Below, piece by piece: positions 22,004-34,990 of a stretch of 64,000 nt of DNA. This DNA comes from Delphinus delphis (taxonomy: Eukaryota; Chordata; Mammalia; Artiodactyla; Delphinidae), in contig NC_082701.1 in the NCBI RefSeq assembly GCF_949987515.2, forward strand, positions 35,543,755 to 35,607,754, read 5' to 3'. Under the pieces are notes generated by a model. That model saw only the letters and a program-made list of their open reading frames with translations, was not told where the DNA came from and made no database searches. The first letter of the stretch is position 1; each line of letters starts with the position of its first letter. A program made the position numbers and the translations under genes.

Positions 22004-22004
<1 letters not shown>

Positions 22005-23376
22005 ACATCTTAAGCCAACCGTGTGTTGATGGGCACTTGGGTTGTTTCCATGTCTTGGCTATTGTCTACAGGGCTGCAATGAATATTGGGGTGTATAGAT
22101 CTTTTTGAATTAGTTTTTTTGTTTGTTTGTTTTTCTAGATATATACCCGGGAGTGGAATTGCTGGATCATATGCTAGTTCTAGTATCAGATTTTTTAAGG
22201 AAACTCCATACTCTTTTTCCATGGTAGCTGCACCACTTTACATTCCCACCAATACTGTAGGAGGTTTCCTTTTTTCTGCACATCCTCTTCAGCATTCATT
22301 ATTTGTAGGCTTTTAATGATGGCCATTCTGACTGCTGTGAGATTGTACCTTACTGTGGGTTTGAACTGCATTTCTCTAAGTATTAGTGATATTAAGCATC
22401 CTTATATGTGCCTGTTAACTATCTATATGTCTTCTTTGCAGAAATGTCTATTCAGATCTTCTGCCCATTTTTTTGATTGGGTTGTTTATTTTTTGATATT
22501 GAGTTGTATGAGGTATCTGTATGTTTTGGAAATTGATCCTTTGTTGATTGTATCATTTGCAAGTATTTTCTCCCATTCTGTAAGTTGTCTTTTCATTTGG
22601 ATGATGGTTTCTTTTGATGTGCAAAAGTTTTAAAGTTGGATTAGGTCCCATTTGTTTATTTTTGTTTTTATTTCCTTTGTCTTGAGAGACAAATTTAAGA
22701 AAACATTGCTACAATTCATGTCATAGAATGTTTTGCCTAGGAGTTTTTTCTAGGAGTTTTGTGGTGTCATGTCTTATATTTAGGTCTTTAAAAGATTTTG
22801 AGTTTACTTTTGTATGGTGTGATGGAGTGTTCTAATTTCATTGATTTTTATGAGGCTACCCAACTTTCTCAACGTGACTTGCTGAAGAGACTGCCTTTCC
22901 TCCATTGTACGTTCCTGCTTCCTTTGTCAAAGAGTAATTAGCTGTAAGTGTGTGGGTTTATATCTGGGCTCTCTATTCCATTCCATTGATCCAAATATCT
23001 GGTTTTGCACTATTGCTATGCTGTTTTGATTACTTTAGCTTTGTAGTATACTCTAAAGTTCATTGAGGATTATTTTTCTACTTTTTTCTTTTCTCCTGGA
23101 TTGCTTTTGCAATTTGGGGTATTTTGTGGTTCCATACAAATTTTGAGATTATTTATTCTGGTTATGTGAAAAATGTCATGGGTATTTTGATCAGGATTGC
23201 ATTAAATCTGTAGATTGCTTTGGGTATTATGGCCATTTTAGCAATATTAATTCTTCCAATCCAAGATCATGAGATAGCTTTCCATTTCTTTGAATTTTCT
23301 TCAATTTCCTTTATCAGTGTTTTATAGTTTTCAGCATTTAGTTATTTCACTTCCTTGGTTAAGTTTATTCCTAGGT

Positions 23377-23590
23377 TTTATTTATTTATTTATTTTTTGT
23401 GGTATGCAGGCCTCTCACTGTTGTGGCCTCTCCTGTTGTGAAGCACAGACTCTGGACGCACAGGCTCAGTGGCCATGGCTCACGGGCCCAGCCACTCCGT
23501 GGCATGTGGGATCTTCCTGGACCGGGGCACAAACCCATGTCCCCTGCATTGGCAGGTGGACTCTCAACCACTGCGCCACCAGGTAAGCCC
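23377..23590 (-). mobile_element. CHR-type cetacean SINE (tRNA-derived)
   Basis: Minus-strand SINE, about 210 bp, with its A-rich tail at the left (tttatttatttatttatt). The body matches the copy at 29054-29266. The B box is decayed by CpG loss (GGTTTGTGCCC on the minus strand, 23525-23535). A 10-bp TSD, attcctaRgt, flanks it at 23367-23376 and 23591-23600. SINEs of this kind are made by RNA polymerase III and copied with L1 enzymes. Confidence 0.93.
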
Positions 23591-26289
23591 ATTCCTAAGT
23601 ATTTTTTGATTCAATTTAACTATGATTTTTTTATTTTTACTTTCTCTTTCTGATATTTTATTATTAGTGTATAGAAAAGCAACATATTTCTGTATCTTGT
23701 ATCCTGTGACTTGTTGAAATCTTTTATTTGTTCTAATCTTTTTTTTGTGGAGACCTTAGCATTCCGGATATACAGTATTATGTCATCTGAAAAAAGTGAC
23801 AGTTTTACCTCTTCCCTTCCAATTTGGATCATTTTATTTCTTTTTCTTATTGAATTGCTGTGGCTAGGTTTTTTTTAATACTGTGGTAAATAGAACTAGT
23901 GAGAATTGGCATCCTTGTCTTTTTCTAAATTTAGAGGGAAGGTTTTCAGCTTTTCACCCTTGAGTATCATGTTGGCTGTGAGTTTGTCATAAATGGCCTT
24001 TACTATGTTGAAATATGTTCCCTTTGTACCCACTTTGATGATATTTTTTATCATGAATGAATATTGAATTTTTTCAAATGTTTTTTCTGCATCTATTGAG
24101 ATGATCATGTGGTTTTTGTCTTCCTTTTGTTAATGTTGTGTACCACATTAATTGATTTTCACATGTTGCACCATCCCTGTGACCCTGGAATGACTCCAAC
24201 TTGATTAAGATGTATAATCCTTTTTAGGTATTGTTGGATTTGGTTTGCTAATATTTTGTTTAGGATTTTTGAATCTATATTTTTCAAAAATATTGGTCTA
24301 TAATTTTCTTTTCTTTTTTTTTTTTTTTGTAGGGTCTTTTCTGGTTTTGGTGTCAGGATAATGGTGGCCTCGAAGAATGAAAAGGGGGTGTGTTCTCTTT
24401 TCAATATTTTGGAATGATTTGAGAAGGAAAGGTATAATTTCTTCTTTGTATGTTTGGTAGATTTTCCCATGAAGCTGTCCAGTCCTGGACTTCTGTTTGC
24501 AGGGTGGTTCTGTTTTTGGTTTTGTTTTTTTATAGATTCTATTTTACTTCTAGTGATTCATCTGTTTAAATTGCTTTTTTCTTCTTGACTCAGTCCTGGC
24601 AGGCTGTGTGTTTCTAGAAACTTGTCCATCTCTTCTAGGTTGTCCAATTTGTTGGCATATAACTGTTCATAGTATTCACTTGTGATTTTGTTTTAAATTT
24701 CTGTGATATCAACTGTTACTTCTCTTTGTTTATTTCTTATTTTGTTTATTTGGGTTCCCTCTCTTTTCTTATTAGAGAAGCTGGCTAAATGTTTGTTGAT
24801 TTTGTTTATCTTTTCAAAAAAACACTTCAGTTTTATTGATCTTTTCTACTTTTTCTTAATCTCTATTTTATTTATTTCCTCTCTGACCTTTATTATTTCC
24901 TTCCCTCTGATGATTTTTGGTTGTTTATTTGAGATTTTTCTTGTTTCTTGAGACAAGCTTGCATCACTATGAACTTCCCTCTTAGAACTGCTTTTGCCAC
25001 ATCCCATAGATTTTGTAAATTTGTCTTTTCATTTTTCCTTGTCTCAAGGTGTTTTCTGATTTCTTCTTAGATTTTATCAGTGACACACTGGTTTTTTTAG
25101 TAGCATCTTTTTAAGTGTCCATACATTTGTTCATTTCCTGTTTTTCTTTCTGTATTTGATTTCTTATTTCATGTCTCTGTGGTCAGAAAATATGATTGAT
25201 ATATCAATATCTTCTATCCTCTTAAATGTGTTAAAGCTTGCTTTGTGACTGTGTATGTGGTCTATAATAGAGAATATTCCATGTGCCCTTGAAAAGAATG
25301 TGTATTCTGTTTTTTAGGGGTGTAGTGTCCTGTAGATATTAATGAAGTCCAATTCTCTATTGTGTCACTTAGAATTTCTTTGCTTTAGTAATTTTCTGTC
25401 TGTCAGATGTATATTGATGTTAGTGGCCTTTAAAGTCTCCTACTATTATTGTCAGTTTCTCCCTTTATGTCTGTTAGTATTTGCTTTATATATCTAGGTT
25501 CTCCTGTATTGGGTGTGTGTATGTTAATGAATGTAACATTCTCTTCTTTTCTTGATCCCCTTATCATTATAGAGGGTCCTTCTTTGTCTTTCTTTATGGC
25601 CTTTGTTCTAAAGGCTATTTCATCTGATGTAGGTATTGCTACTATCTATTTCTTGTCATTTCCATTAATGCTGTATCTTTTCCCATCTCTTCCCTTTCAG
25701 TATGTGTGTGTCTTTAGCACTGAAGTGAGTCTCTTGTAGACAGCATATTGAAAGTTCTTGTTCTTTTTCTTTTTTAATCCAATTAGCCACTCTATGTCTT
25801 TTGATTGGAACATTTTGTCCATTGTCATTTAAAGTAATTATTAATAAGTATGTACTTATTTTCATTTTACTTGTTTTCTAGTTGTTTTTGTAGTTCTTTT
25901 TTTCCATTTCTTCTCATTTTTGTTTTTCCTTTTGTGGCTTGATGATTTTTCTTTTGTACTATATTTGAGTTCCTTACTTTTTGGTATTTGTGAACCTATT
26001 GTATGTTATTTTGATTTGTGGTTACCATGGAGTTCAAATATGTTGAACCGTAACTATATCTAATTGCTTTAAACTGATAGTCACTCGAGTTCAAGAGCAT
26101 ACTAAACATTTTTATACTTCCCTCCCTCACATCTTGTTCTTTAAATGTTCTATTTTACACCTTCATGGTTATCCTTTTACTGTTTATTGTAGTGGCTTAT
26201 TTAAGTGATCTTCAATCTTTACTATATATTTGCCTTCCCTATTGGAGTTTCCCTTTCCTGTAGATTCTTTCTTCTTTTGCATTTAGAAA

Positions 26290-27211
26290 TGACACTTTTA
26301 TTTCTTTTAGGGTAGGTTTAGTATTGTTGAATTATTTTAGTTTTTGTTTGTCTGAAAAATTCTTTATTTCTCCTTCTATTCTATTTGACAGTCTTGCTGG
26401 GTAGGGTATCCTAGGTTGCAGGTCTTTCCCTTTCTGGATTTTGGACATATTATGCCACTCCCTTCTAGCCTGCAGTTTCTGCTGAAAAATCAACTGATAG
26501 TCTTATGGAGGTTCCCTTGTATAGGACTACTTTTTTTCTCATGATACTTTTAAATTCTCTCTTTAACTTTTGCTATCTTAAATATAACATGTCTTAGTGT
26601 GGGTCTGTTTGAATCCGTCTTGTTTGTGACCCTCTGTGCTTCCTGTACCTTGATTATTTTTACTTCTTCAGGTTTGGGAAGTTTTTGGCTATTATTTCCT
26701 CAAATACATTTTCAATCCCCTCCTCTCTCTCTTCTCCTTTTGGAATCCCTATTATGCATAAATTGGCATGTTTTACATTATCCCACAAATCTTGTATGTT
26801 GCTTTTATTTATTTTTTTAATTTGTTTTTCTGTCTGCTGTTCTGATTCTGTGATTTCCATTATTCCAACTTCCAGATCACTTATATTCTTCTGTGTCAGC
26901 CACAGTGTATATTATGTATACAAAATACACTGTGTATATTCTTTTAGCCAGCTATTCATTGCTTCTAGTTTCATTGCTTTTTATCTCACAAATTGAATTA
27001 TCTGCTTTTGGTTGGTTCATTTTTATAGTTTCTAGTTCTGTGTTATACTGATCTGCATATATCAATAATCTTTCTTAATTTGGTTACCATTTTTATTACC
27101 ACCTTTTGAATTGAGTCTGGTAGACTAGTGATCTCCATTTCATTATTTATTATTTCAGAGGAGTTCTCTTGCTTTTTAAATTGGGAGTAAGTAGTTCCTC
27201 TGTATTTTCAT
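26290..27211 (-). pseudogene. L1 C ORF1, decayed
   Basis: Diverged ORF1p remnant. The RNA-binding region is readable at 26660-26860 (DLWDNVKHANLCIIGIPKGE and IFEEIIAKNFPNL-like text), the counterpart of residues 124-165 in the L1 B protein. The coiled-coil part upstream and the C-terminal part are out of frame. The inferred start is near 27209-27211. Confidence 0.78.
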
Positions 27212-28676
27212 TTTACTTAACTTTCTATGTCTCTATGAATTTAGGAGAATCTATAATTATTTTTGGTCTTGAAGAGGTGATTTTATGTGGGAGCATCCCT
27301 ATGTAGACTCTGTGTGTTCAGTGTCTTTGGAGCAAGGATTAATTTTGATATGGATGCCAGCCACATCTTTCCTCGGGGTGCACTGGTCACTATCACCTTG
27401 ATAGCAGATGTGATTGGTGTTGTAGGATTTAAGCCTGTGCAGGACATGAGGCAGGACTTCTTCTCTGTTCCATAGCTGTTCTTACCTTATCAGGGGCAAG
27501 GTCTGCTCCCCAGGTGTTGGAGTAGAAGCCCTGAGGTTGTGCTCAATCAGGCTACATTCCCCTTGGGTGCATGTCCTGTCTCAAAAGAGAGATGTGCTGA
27601 AACAATTGAGGTCTATGAGCTCACAGAGATCTAAGGTACCACCTGTGTAAGCATCCATGGCTCTGAACAGATGCAGCCCTAGAGTTCATCCCTTCCCTAT
27701 TGTAGTTGTCTTAGATTTAGTGTAAGACTGTGTCATGGAGTGGGTCAGGCTAGAGCAGTCACTAGGCTGTGGCCCATGGTTGGGAGTTGTAGCTACAGGA
27801 ATTGAAGTGGCAGCACTGCTGCCAGAGATCTGAGTTGCCCCCATGGAAGTCTTCTAGGAACTGTCTGTCCCAGATCCAGTGACAAACTTTGTCATGGAGT
27901 GGGTGGGGCTGGTGTTCTCACTAGGTTGAGAGACTGACCACAGAGTGCTGGTCATGATGGCTTCTGAGACACTGCCCATGTAAGTGCTGACAGTAGCTGC
28001 TGCCACTCCACCAAGACCACACCCCAGGTCCCCAGGCCATCACTGCTTATATAGACTGAATGTTACTCTAAGACCCAGCTGACCCAGATCCCAGGCCAAG
28101 CTGAAGGGTGGAATGAGTGGGGCCAGGGTGTTCATCTCACTTGGATTAGGGAGTGAGGTGAGGCAGCAGCAACCAGGGCAGAGCTCTTTTGCCTCATTTG
28201 TTGGCAAAGCAGCACTCACTGACTCTTAGCAAGTAGAGCTTCTCCTGGCTTTATATCTGTCCCAGAAGTTCTCACAGCAACCAAGGGGTCTTGTCTTCTA
28301 TGCAATGAACCCAAAACTGAGATACCCAGTCAACCCACTTTCTCCCCAGGGCAAAGGTTTGCCCTTGCAGACCTTCTCTTCCTTTCAGATTCCTCCCTGG
28401 AGCAGTGGCCCCAGTGCTTTATCTTTTTCTCATTCTACCCAGTTACATGGAAATCTTCCTTGCAGTTTTGGTTGTATAGGAGTTCTTCTGTTAGTCTCCA
28501 GCTAGTTTTTCATGAGAATTATTCCACATGTAGATGTATTTTTAATGTGTCTGTTGGGGGAAGTGTGCTTCACATCTTCCTACTCTGACATCTTGATCCC
28601 CTTGATGAACTTGCTCATTTAGAAGAAAGTAATATTCATGTGATACACACACACACTTCTTTGCAATAAAATTCAA

Positions 28677-28900
28677 TATAGCATAGTGGTTAAGAGCAGG
28701 GCAATAGAACTTCACTTTTTAGTTTGTCACACTGGTTTTGCCACATACTTGCTGTGTCATGGAACTTACTTTTGTGTTTTAGTGTCTACTTCTGCAAAAT
28801 AGGAGTAATAATAAAGATATCTACCCAAGTTATTGCAAGGAGGTATTAACAGATTCAAATACAACAAAGTAATTGCTCAATAATCATAGCTATCATCATC
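28677..28900 (+). mobile_element. MIR SINE fossil
   Basis: Clear MIR order: head gcatagtggttaagagcagg, core ttgctgtgtcatggaactta, then tctgcaaaataggagtaata and the tail through ttgcaaggaggtattaa to a TCA-rich end. Confidence 0.82.
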
Positions 28901-29053
28901 ATCACCATTATCATCAGCACCATCATGATGTAACTTGCTGTTGGAAAAGTTATTTGTCTTTGAAATGTCATTGTCTCATTGATAATATAAAATTTTAAAT
29001 AATCTAACAATTAAATGTGAGAGTTTTAGAAATGATCTTTAAAAAGTTATACA

Positions 29054-29266
29054 GGGCTTCCCTGGTGGCGCAGTGGTTGAGAGTCTGCCTGCCGATGCAG
29101 GGGACACGGGTTCGTGCCCCGGTCTGGGAAAATCCCACATGCCGTGGAGTGGCTGGGCCCGTGAGCCATGGCCGCTGAGCCTGCGCGTCTGGAGCCTGTG
29201 CTCCGCAACGGGAGAGGCCACAACAGTGAGAGGCCCGCATACCGCCAAAAAAAAAAAAAAAAAAAA
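29054..29266 (+). mobile_element. CHR-type cetacean SINE (tRNA-derived), well preserved
   Basis: About 190 bp body plus a 20-base A tail. The tRNA-related head keeps both internal pol III boxes: A box TGGCGCAGTGG at 29066-29076 and B box GGTTCGTGCCC at 29109-29119. The A tail and a short TSD (gttataca at 29046-29053 and 29268-29275) complete the hallmarks. CpG sites are mostly retained, so it is young. It is the best evidence for a cetacean source. Confidence 0.96.
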
Positions 29267-29399
29267 TGTTATACATTATTTGGTCCAAACTCCAAACCAA
29301 AAAAAAATAAATTAAAAAAAATTTTTCATTTTAATATAATATTTAATATATACAAAATATTTTATGCAACATTTTTGTATATTTTGAACAATCTATATA

Positions 29400-29795
29400 T
29401 ATGTATCTTTCCTTTCCCCATAGCCTATCTTCCCTCTGGAGGGACTGTTATTCTGAATTTTGTGTTTGTCATCTTTTATTTTATTTTTTCACCTTCTTAT
29501 TATGAGATATACATAAAAAGTTCCCCACATATAAAACTCAGGAAACTATCACAAAGTGAAGACCATGCAATCAAAACCCAAGTTAAATAGAGTATATGCC
29601 CTAGAAGCCTCTCTAATATTCTTTCCCAATTACTACCTCTTCCTTCCCACACAAAGATAACCATTATTTTAGCTTTTATATAATTCTACTCTTCACTTTT
29701 CTTTATTGTGTTAATATCTAGATAAGCTTCTCTAATATTATAATTTGCTTTTACCAGTTTTTTTATTTTTTTCTTTTTTAAAGGTTTTGTGATTT
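29400..29795 (-). mobile_element. old L1-like 3'UTR fragment
   Basis: The plus-strand text around 29580-29740 (agaagcctctctaatattct and the following ccattattttagctttta) resembles the 3' region of an old L1 in reverse. The piece is cut at 29800 by the start of a younger L1. No ORF is expected. Confidence 0.42.
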
Positions 29796-29799
29796 TCAT

Positions 29800-32310
29800 T
29801 TTATTTTTAATTAATATTTTTATTGGCATATAAATGATTTACAATGTTTTGTTAGTTTCTTCTGTACAGAAAAGTGAATCAGCCATACATATACATAGAT
29901 CCACTCACTTCTAGACTCCATTCCTATATAGGTCATTACAGAGCATTGAATAGAGTTCCCTGTGCTATACAGTAGTTTCTTATTAGTTATCATTTATATA
30001 TAGTAGGGTGTATATGTCAATCCCAGTCTCCCAATTTATCCCTCCTCTCTTTCCCCCTTGGTAACTATAAGTTTGTTTTCTACAGCTGTGACTCAATTTC
30101 TCTCTTGTAAAGAGGCTTATTTGTACCATTGTTTTTAGAGTTCACATATAAGCAATATCATATGATATATGTCTTTCTCCAATTGATTTACTTCACTCAG
30201 TAGGACAATTTCTAGGTTCAACCATGTTGCTGTAGATGGCATTATTTTGTTCTTTTTATGGCAGAGTAATATTCCACAGTATATATGTACCATATCTTCT
30301 TTATCCAGCATCTATTGATGGACATTTAGTTTTCTTCCATGTGTTGGCTATGGTAAATAGTGCTGCTAAATATGGACATTGGAGTGTATATATTCTTTCA
30401 AATTATGGTTTTCTCCTGATACACATCCAGGAATGGGATTGCTGGATAATATGATAGCTCTATTTTTAGTTTTTTAAGGAATCTCCATATGGTCATCCAT
30501 AGTGGCTGTATAAATTTACATTCCCACAAACAACATAGGAGGGTTCCCTTTCCTCCAAACTTTCTCCAGCATTTATTGTTTGTAAATTTTTGATGATGGC
30601 CATTTTGACCTGTTTGACCTGATACCTCATTGTAGTTTTGATTTGCAATTCTCTAATAAGTAGTGATGTTGAGCATCTTTTCATGTGCCTCTTGGCCATC
30701 TCTATGTCTTCTTTGGAGAAATGTCTATCTAGGTCTTCTGCCATGTTTTGATTGGGTGTTTGCTTTTTCGATATTGAGCTGCATGAGCTGTTTGTATATT
30801 TTGGAGATTAATCCTCTGTTGGCCGCCTCATTTGCAAATATTTTCTCCCATTCTGTTGGTTTTCTTTTCATTCTATTTATGGTTTCCTTTGCTGTGCAAA
30901 TTTTTTTAAGTTTAAGTAGGTCCTATTTGTTTATTTTTGTTGTTATTTTCATTATACTTGAAGGTGGATCCAAAAGATCTTGCTACAACTTATGTCAGAG
31001 ATTGTTCTGCCTGTTTTCCTCTAAGATTTACAGTATCCGGTCTTACATTTAGGTCTTCAATCTATTTTGAGTTTATTGTTGTGTGTGGTGTTAAAGAATG
31101 TTCTAATTCCATTCTTTACATGTAGCTGTACAGTTTTCCCAGCACCACTTATTGAACTCTCTCTTCTCCATTATATATTCTTGCCTCCTTCATCATAGAT
31201 TAGGTGACCATAGGGGTTTCAGTTTATCTCTGGAACTTTCTATCCTGTTCCACTGATCTATATTTTTGTTTTTGTACCAGTACCATACTGTTTTGAGGAC
31301 TGTAGCTTTGTAGTATAGCCTGAAGTCAGGGAGCCTTTTTCTGCCAGCTCCGTTTTTCTTTCTCAGGATTGTTTTGGCTATTCAGGGTCTTTTGTGTTTC
31401 CATACAAATTGTAAATTTTTTGTTCTAATTCTGTGAAAAATGCTACTGGTAATTTGATAGGGATTACATTAAATATGTAGATTACTTTAGGTAGTGTAGT
31501 CATTTTGACAATATTGATTCTTCCAATCCAAGAACATGGTATATATCTCCATCTGTTTGTGTCATGTTCAATTTCTTTCATCAGTGTCTTACAATTTTCC
31601 GAGTATAGGTACTTTGCCTTCTTAGGTAGGTTTATTCGTAACTCTTTTATTCTTTCTGATGCAAAGGTAAATGTGATTATTTCTTTAGTTTATCTTTCTG
31701 ATCTTTCATTGTTAATGTTTAGGGATACAACAGATTTCTGTGCATTAATTTTGTATCCTGCTAGTTGACCAAGTTCATTGATGAGCTCTAGTAGGTTTCT
31801 GGTAGCATCTTTAGGATTTTCTATGTATAGCATCATGTCATCTGAAAACAGTGACAATTTTACTTCATCTTTTCCAATTTGGATCTCTTTTATTTCTTTT
31901 TCTTCTCTGATTGCCATGGCTAGGATTTCCAAAAATTTGTTGAATAAAAGTGGAGAGAGTGGGCATCCTTGTCTTGTTCCTGATCATAGTGGAAATACTT
32001 TCAGTTTTTCACCAGTGATAATGATGTTTGTTGGGGATTTGTTGTATATGGCCTTTATTATGTTGACATGCTTTCCCACTATGTCCACTTTCTCAAGAGG
32101 TTTTATCATAAATGGGTGTTTAATTTTTTCAAAAGCTTTTTCTGCATCTATTGGGATGATTATATGACTTTTACCCTTCAGTTTGTTAATGTGGTATATC
32201 ATAATGATTGATTCAAGTATGTTGAAGAATCCTTGCATCCCTGGGGTAAATCCTACTTTTTCATGGTTTATGATCCCTTTAATGTGTTGTTGGATTCAGT
32301 TTGCTAATAG
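29800..32310 (-). mobile_element. 5'-truncated L1
   Basis: Minus-strand L1 containing the 3'UTR and the C-terminal two thirds of ORF2, ending inside the reverse-transcriptase domain at about 32310. The palm at 31932-31690 reads [13 protein letters not shown]. Other readable pieces are 32238-31984 and 31581-31378 ([13 protein letters not shown]). Its 3'UTR resembles L1 C rather than A or B. Stops and frameshifts throughout. Confidence 0.88.
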
Positions 32311-32565
32311 CCAATTTTGAAGAGTTTGGCAGGGTTTTACAAAAGTAAACATACTCTTACTATGTGATCATGCAGTTGTGTTCCTTGATATTTGCCCAAA
32401 TGAATTAAAAACATATGTCCACACAAAAACCAACACATGGATGCTTATAGCACCTTTATTGATAATTGCCAAACTTGGAAGATGTTCTTCAGTAGGTGAA
32501 TGATACATTCAGGCAATGGAATTTTATTCCACACTAAAAAGAAACAAGCTATAAAAACAAATCAA
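32311..32565 (+). mobile_element. old L1 ORF2 C-terminal fragment
   Basis: Plus-strand old L1 sequence from the last part of ORF2 (blocks around 32400-32470 and 32480-32540). It begins exactly where the preceding minus-strand L1 ends and stands upstream of a piece that normally precedes it (32570-33420), so the two are not in natural order. Confidence 0.6.
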
Positions 32566-32569
32566 TTAT

Positions 32570-33420
32570 TTAGGTATAAATATAACAAAATATGTGCAGA
32601 ATGTATATGCAGAAAACTTCAAACTTTTGAAGGAAAAAGATCAAAGCACTAAATAAGTAGATAGATAATTTGTGCTCATTCATTGGAAGACCAAATATTG
32701 TTAAGATGTCAATTCCTCCTAACTTGGGCTATAGATTTGACACAACTCTAACTGAAATTCCAACATGGTATCTGGTAAATGTGGTAAACTGATTCTAAAG
32801 TTTATATGGATAGACAAAAAATCTAGAATAGTCAACATAATACTGAATAACAAAGGTGTATGATTAACAGTAATCAATTTTAATACTTGATATAAAAGCT
32901 ATATTAATCAAGACAATGTGATATTAGCAAAAGAATAGACACATAGATCACTGGAGCAGAATAGAGAGCCCAGGAAGACCCTTTCAGATACAATCAATTG
33001 ATTTTTGATAAAGGAACAAAAGGAATTCAATGAGGCGAGAACTGTTTTTTCTTCAAAGAATGGTGCTGAAATAATCAGATAACCATATGCAAAAACAAAA
33101 CAGAACAAAACAAAAAACTATATACAGAACTTACACATTTTACAAAAATTAATCCAAAATGAGTCACAGACTCAATGTAATATGTAAAAGTATAAAATAT
33201 CTAGAAGATAACACAGAAGACAATACCTAATATTTGGTGATGAGTTTTTAGATAAATTGAAAACATGGTCCATGAATAAAAAAGATAATTTAGACTTTAT
33301 TAAAATTAAAACTTCTCTTCTGACAAAGATACTGTTAAGAGAAGAGTAGAGAACGAAATGAAAAATTCCATCAGACCTTTATCAAATGAGAAAATGATAA
33401 TTCCCCAAAGAAATTAAAGT
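32570..33420 (+). mobile_element. old L1 ORF2 middle fragment
   Basis: Plus-strand old L1 covering the region after the reverse-transcriptase palm. Landmarks are attggaagaccaaatattgt (32682) and the block near 32937-33000 (acacatagatcactggagca). Diverged and without an ORF. Confidence 0.62.
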
Positions 33421-34737
33421 TAGATAGGCAAAGAGCCATTCATGATCACTACTGGAATTCAGCTTGGTTCAAAGACTTGCACAATCTTCTCCCTATGTAT
33501 TTTTCCATCTGAATCAACTTGCTCTCTTTTAACTATACCCCAAACATATCTTATGTATAGGTCAAACATACTTACACCTTTTCTAAATGTGTTCTATATG
33601 CCCCTCCATCCTTTTCTTTCTTTTTCTTTCTTTCTTTTGTGAATACCCATAAATTTTTCATTTATATTCTGTAAATCCTATCTAAGCTTTCATGTTCAGC
33701 ATAGAGTTTATTTTTCTCCCCACAACCCTGCATTTTTTCCTAAATTATCTCAATTTGAATTACTTTCTCCTTGTGCTATATTATCATAATAGTACATTTG
33801 TTATTCTGTTGCAGTCATCATCATTGTCTCTTGTGTCACATGATGTTTATATATATTTTCTCCCCACCTTAGTTTGTGAGATGTATAAGAGTTGTGAATT
33901 TGACCCTTCTTTTTTAATCCTTTCAAGTCCTGACTTAACTTTTACTCTAGTCACAGATATAAGCAAAGTTTCCATGTCTTTCAGGCAGATGAGATCTGAG
34001 AGAACAAACTTTGATTCTGCACTGTAGACATCTTCCTTCTTGCCCCAGGTTTTTCTGTTGTCATAGCAGTAGTCTACCAGTGGGAACTTAGCACACAAAC
34101 ATGTGCAATCCAGAATTAATATTTACTGTTCCACCTTTGACCATTGTATTACAGTTTTTGAAAGCTTAACTTTGATTTCCGATTATAATTGACAATAAAT
34201 GTTAGTAATTTAGGTTTGCAGTTTCTTGGTCCCTTTACAAAACACTGAAGATTTTAAGAGGTTGATATATAAGGAACACTACGATAAATTTGTTTAAAGA
34301 TAAGAATTCTCTTTCAGTGTGAGTAGTCACTTTCTAATGTAACTATGTTCTTGTTCCAAGGTTTTTTTTAGTGCACACCTGGGCATGTCAAAATTACACT
34401 ATAACTATGCTAGTGACTATGTAACATTAATTTTTGGAGTTTAATTTGTATCTTTATTGTAGTTCTACAAAATTTTTCTTCCTATTTAAGAGTTTAATCA
34501 CCAGGTTCCTTCTTTTCTAGATATAGAATATGAGTTATAGACTATTCTAATATGTCACATTTACTATTCTTCCATACATGGCTCTCAAACATGGACATAA
34601 AATATCAAGCTCCAATGTTTCAGGATTGTACATTCATGCATGATCTGGCAGCCAATGTCCATTAATTTTCTATAAGTCTTCCCCTCATTTTTCATTATTT
34701 AGGAAAACATTCTATCTGTAATGAAAATAATACTGTC

Positions 34738-34990
34738 TAATATTTATACAGCACTTTCCAAGTGCCAGGAAGTATTCTCTATACTTTCCATCAATTATTT
34801 CACTGTTTTACACAACCATCCCACAAAGTAGGTGCTATGACTTAGTCCATATTAAGGATGAGGATATGGAGTCTCAGGTTAATTTGCTCACCAAATGCAC
34901 ACAAAATAGTATATAATAGGATAAGTATATCAATTCATTTAGTGTCAGTCCAGAGCTGATGTTCTTAATTACTGTGTCCTGTTGTCACTC
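34738..34990 (-). mobile_element. MIR SINE fossil
   Basis: The plus strand shows the reversed MIR order: atttatacagcactttccaa, gtgccaggaagtattct, cccacaaagtaggtgctatg, then aaggatgaggatatggagtc. Confidence 0.68.

Larger units (their letters stand above)
21790..25865 (-). pseudogene. L1 C ORF2, decayed and split by a SINE
   Basis: Remnant of the endonuclease/reverse transcriptase. The N-terminus is readable at 25865-25665 (KRHRVANWIKK and then CCLQETHFSAKDTH), which includes the endonuclease catalytic Glu region. The reverse-transcriptase palm is at about 23832-23620, with FADD changed to FSDD in LFSDDIILYI. Many stops and frameshifts are present, and the minus-strand SINE at 23377-23590 interrupts the region just after the palm. 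Confidence 0.85.
21467..28611 (-). mobile_element. full-length older L1 retrotransposon 'C'
   Basis: Minus-strand LINE-1 of about 7.1 kb from an older subfamily than A and B; its 3'UTR and 5'UTR are different. It runs from a 3' tail near 21467, through ORF2 (about 21790-25865) and ORF1 (about 26290-27211), to a 5'UTR ending near 28600. A candidate 10-bp TSD, tgctYattta, lies at 21457-21466 and 28612-28621 with one mismatch. A SINE and a (CA)n array lie inside it. Both ORFs are decayed. Confidence 0.88.

Noticed and set aside
23290..23653. Cys/His-rich frames on both strands.
   Set aside because: They are translations of the CHR-type SINE and recur at 29004-29300. There is no conserved protein.
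29066..29140. A tRNA-like segment with A and B boxes.
   Set aside because: It is the head of a SINE with A tail and TSD. The downstream body is not a tRNA and no cloverleaf acceptor stem closes.
33692..34098. 111- and 83-codon overlapping frames in a region free of L1.
   Set aside because: They run on opposite strands over the same DNA, without recognisable protein text, a promoter or splice sites with conserved frame.
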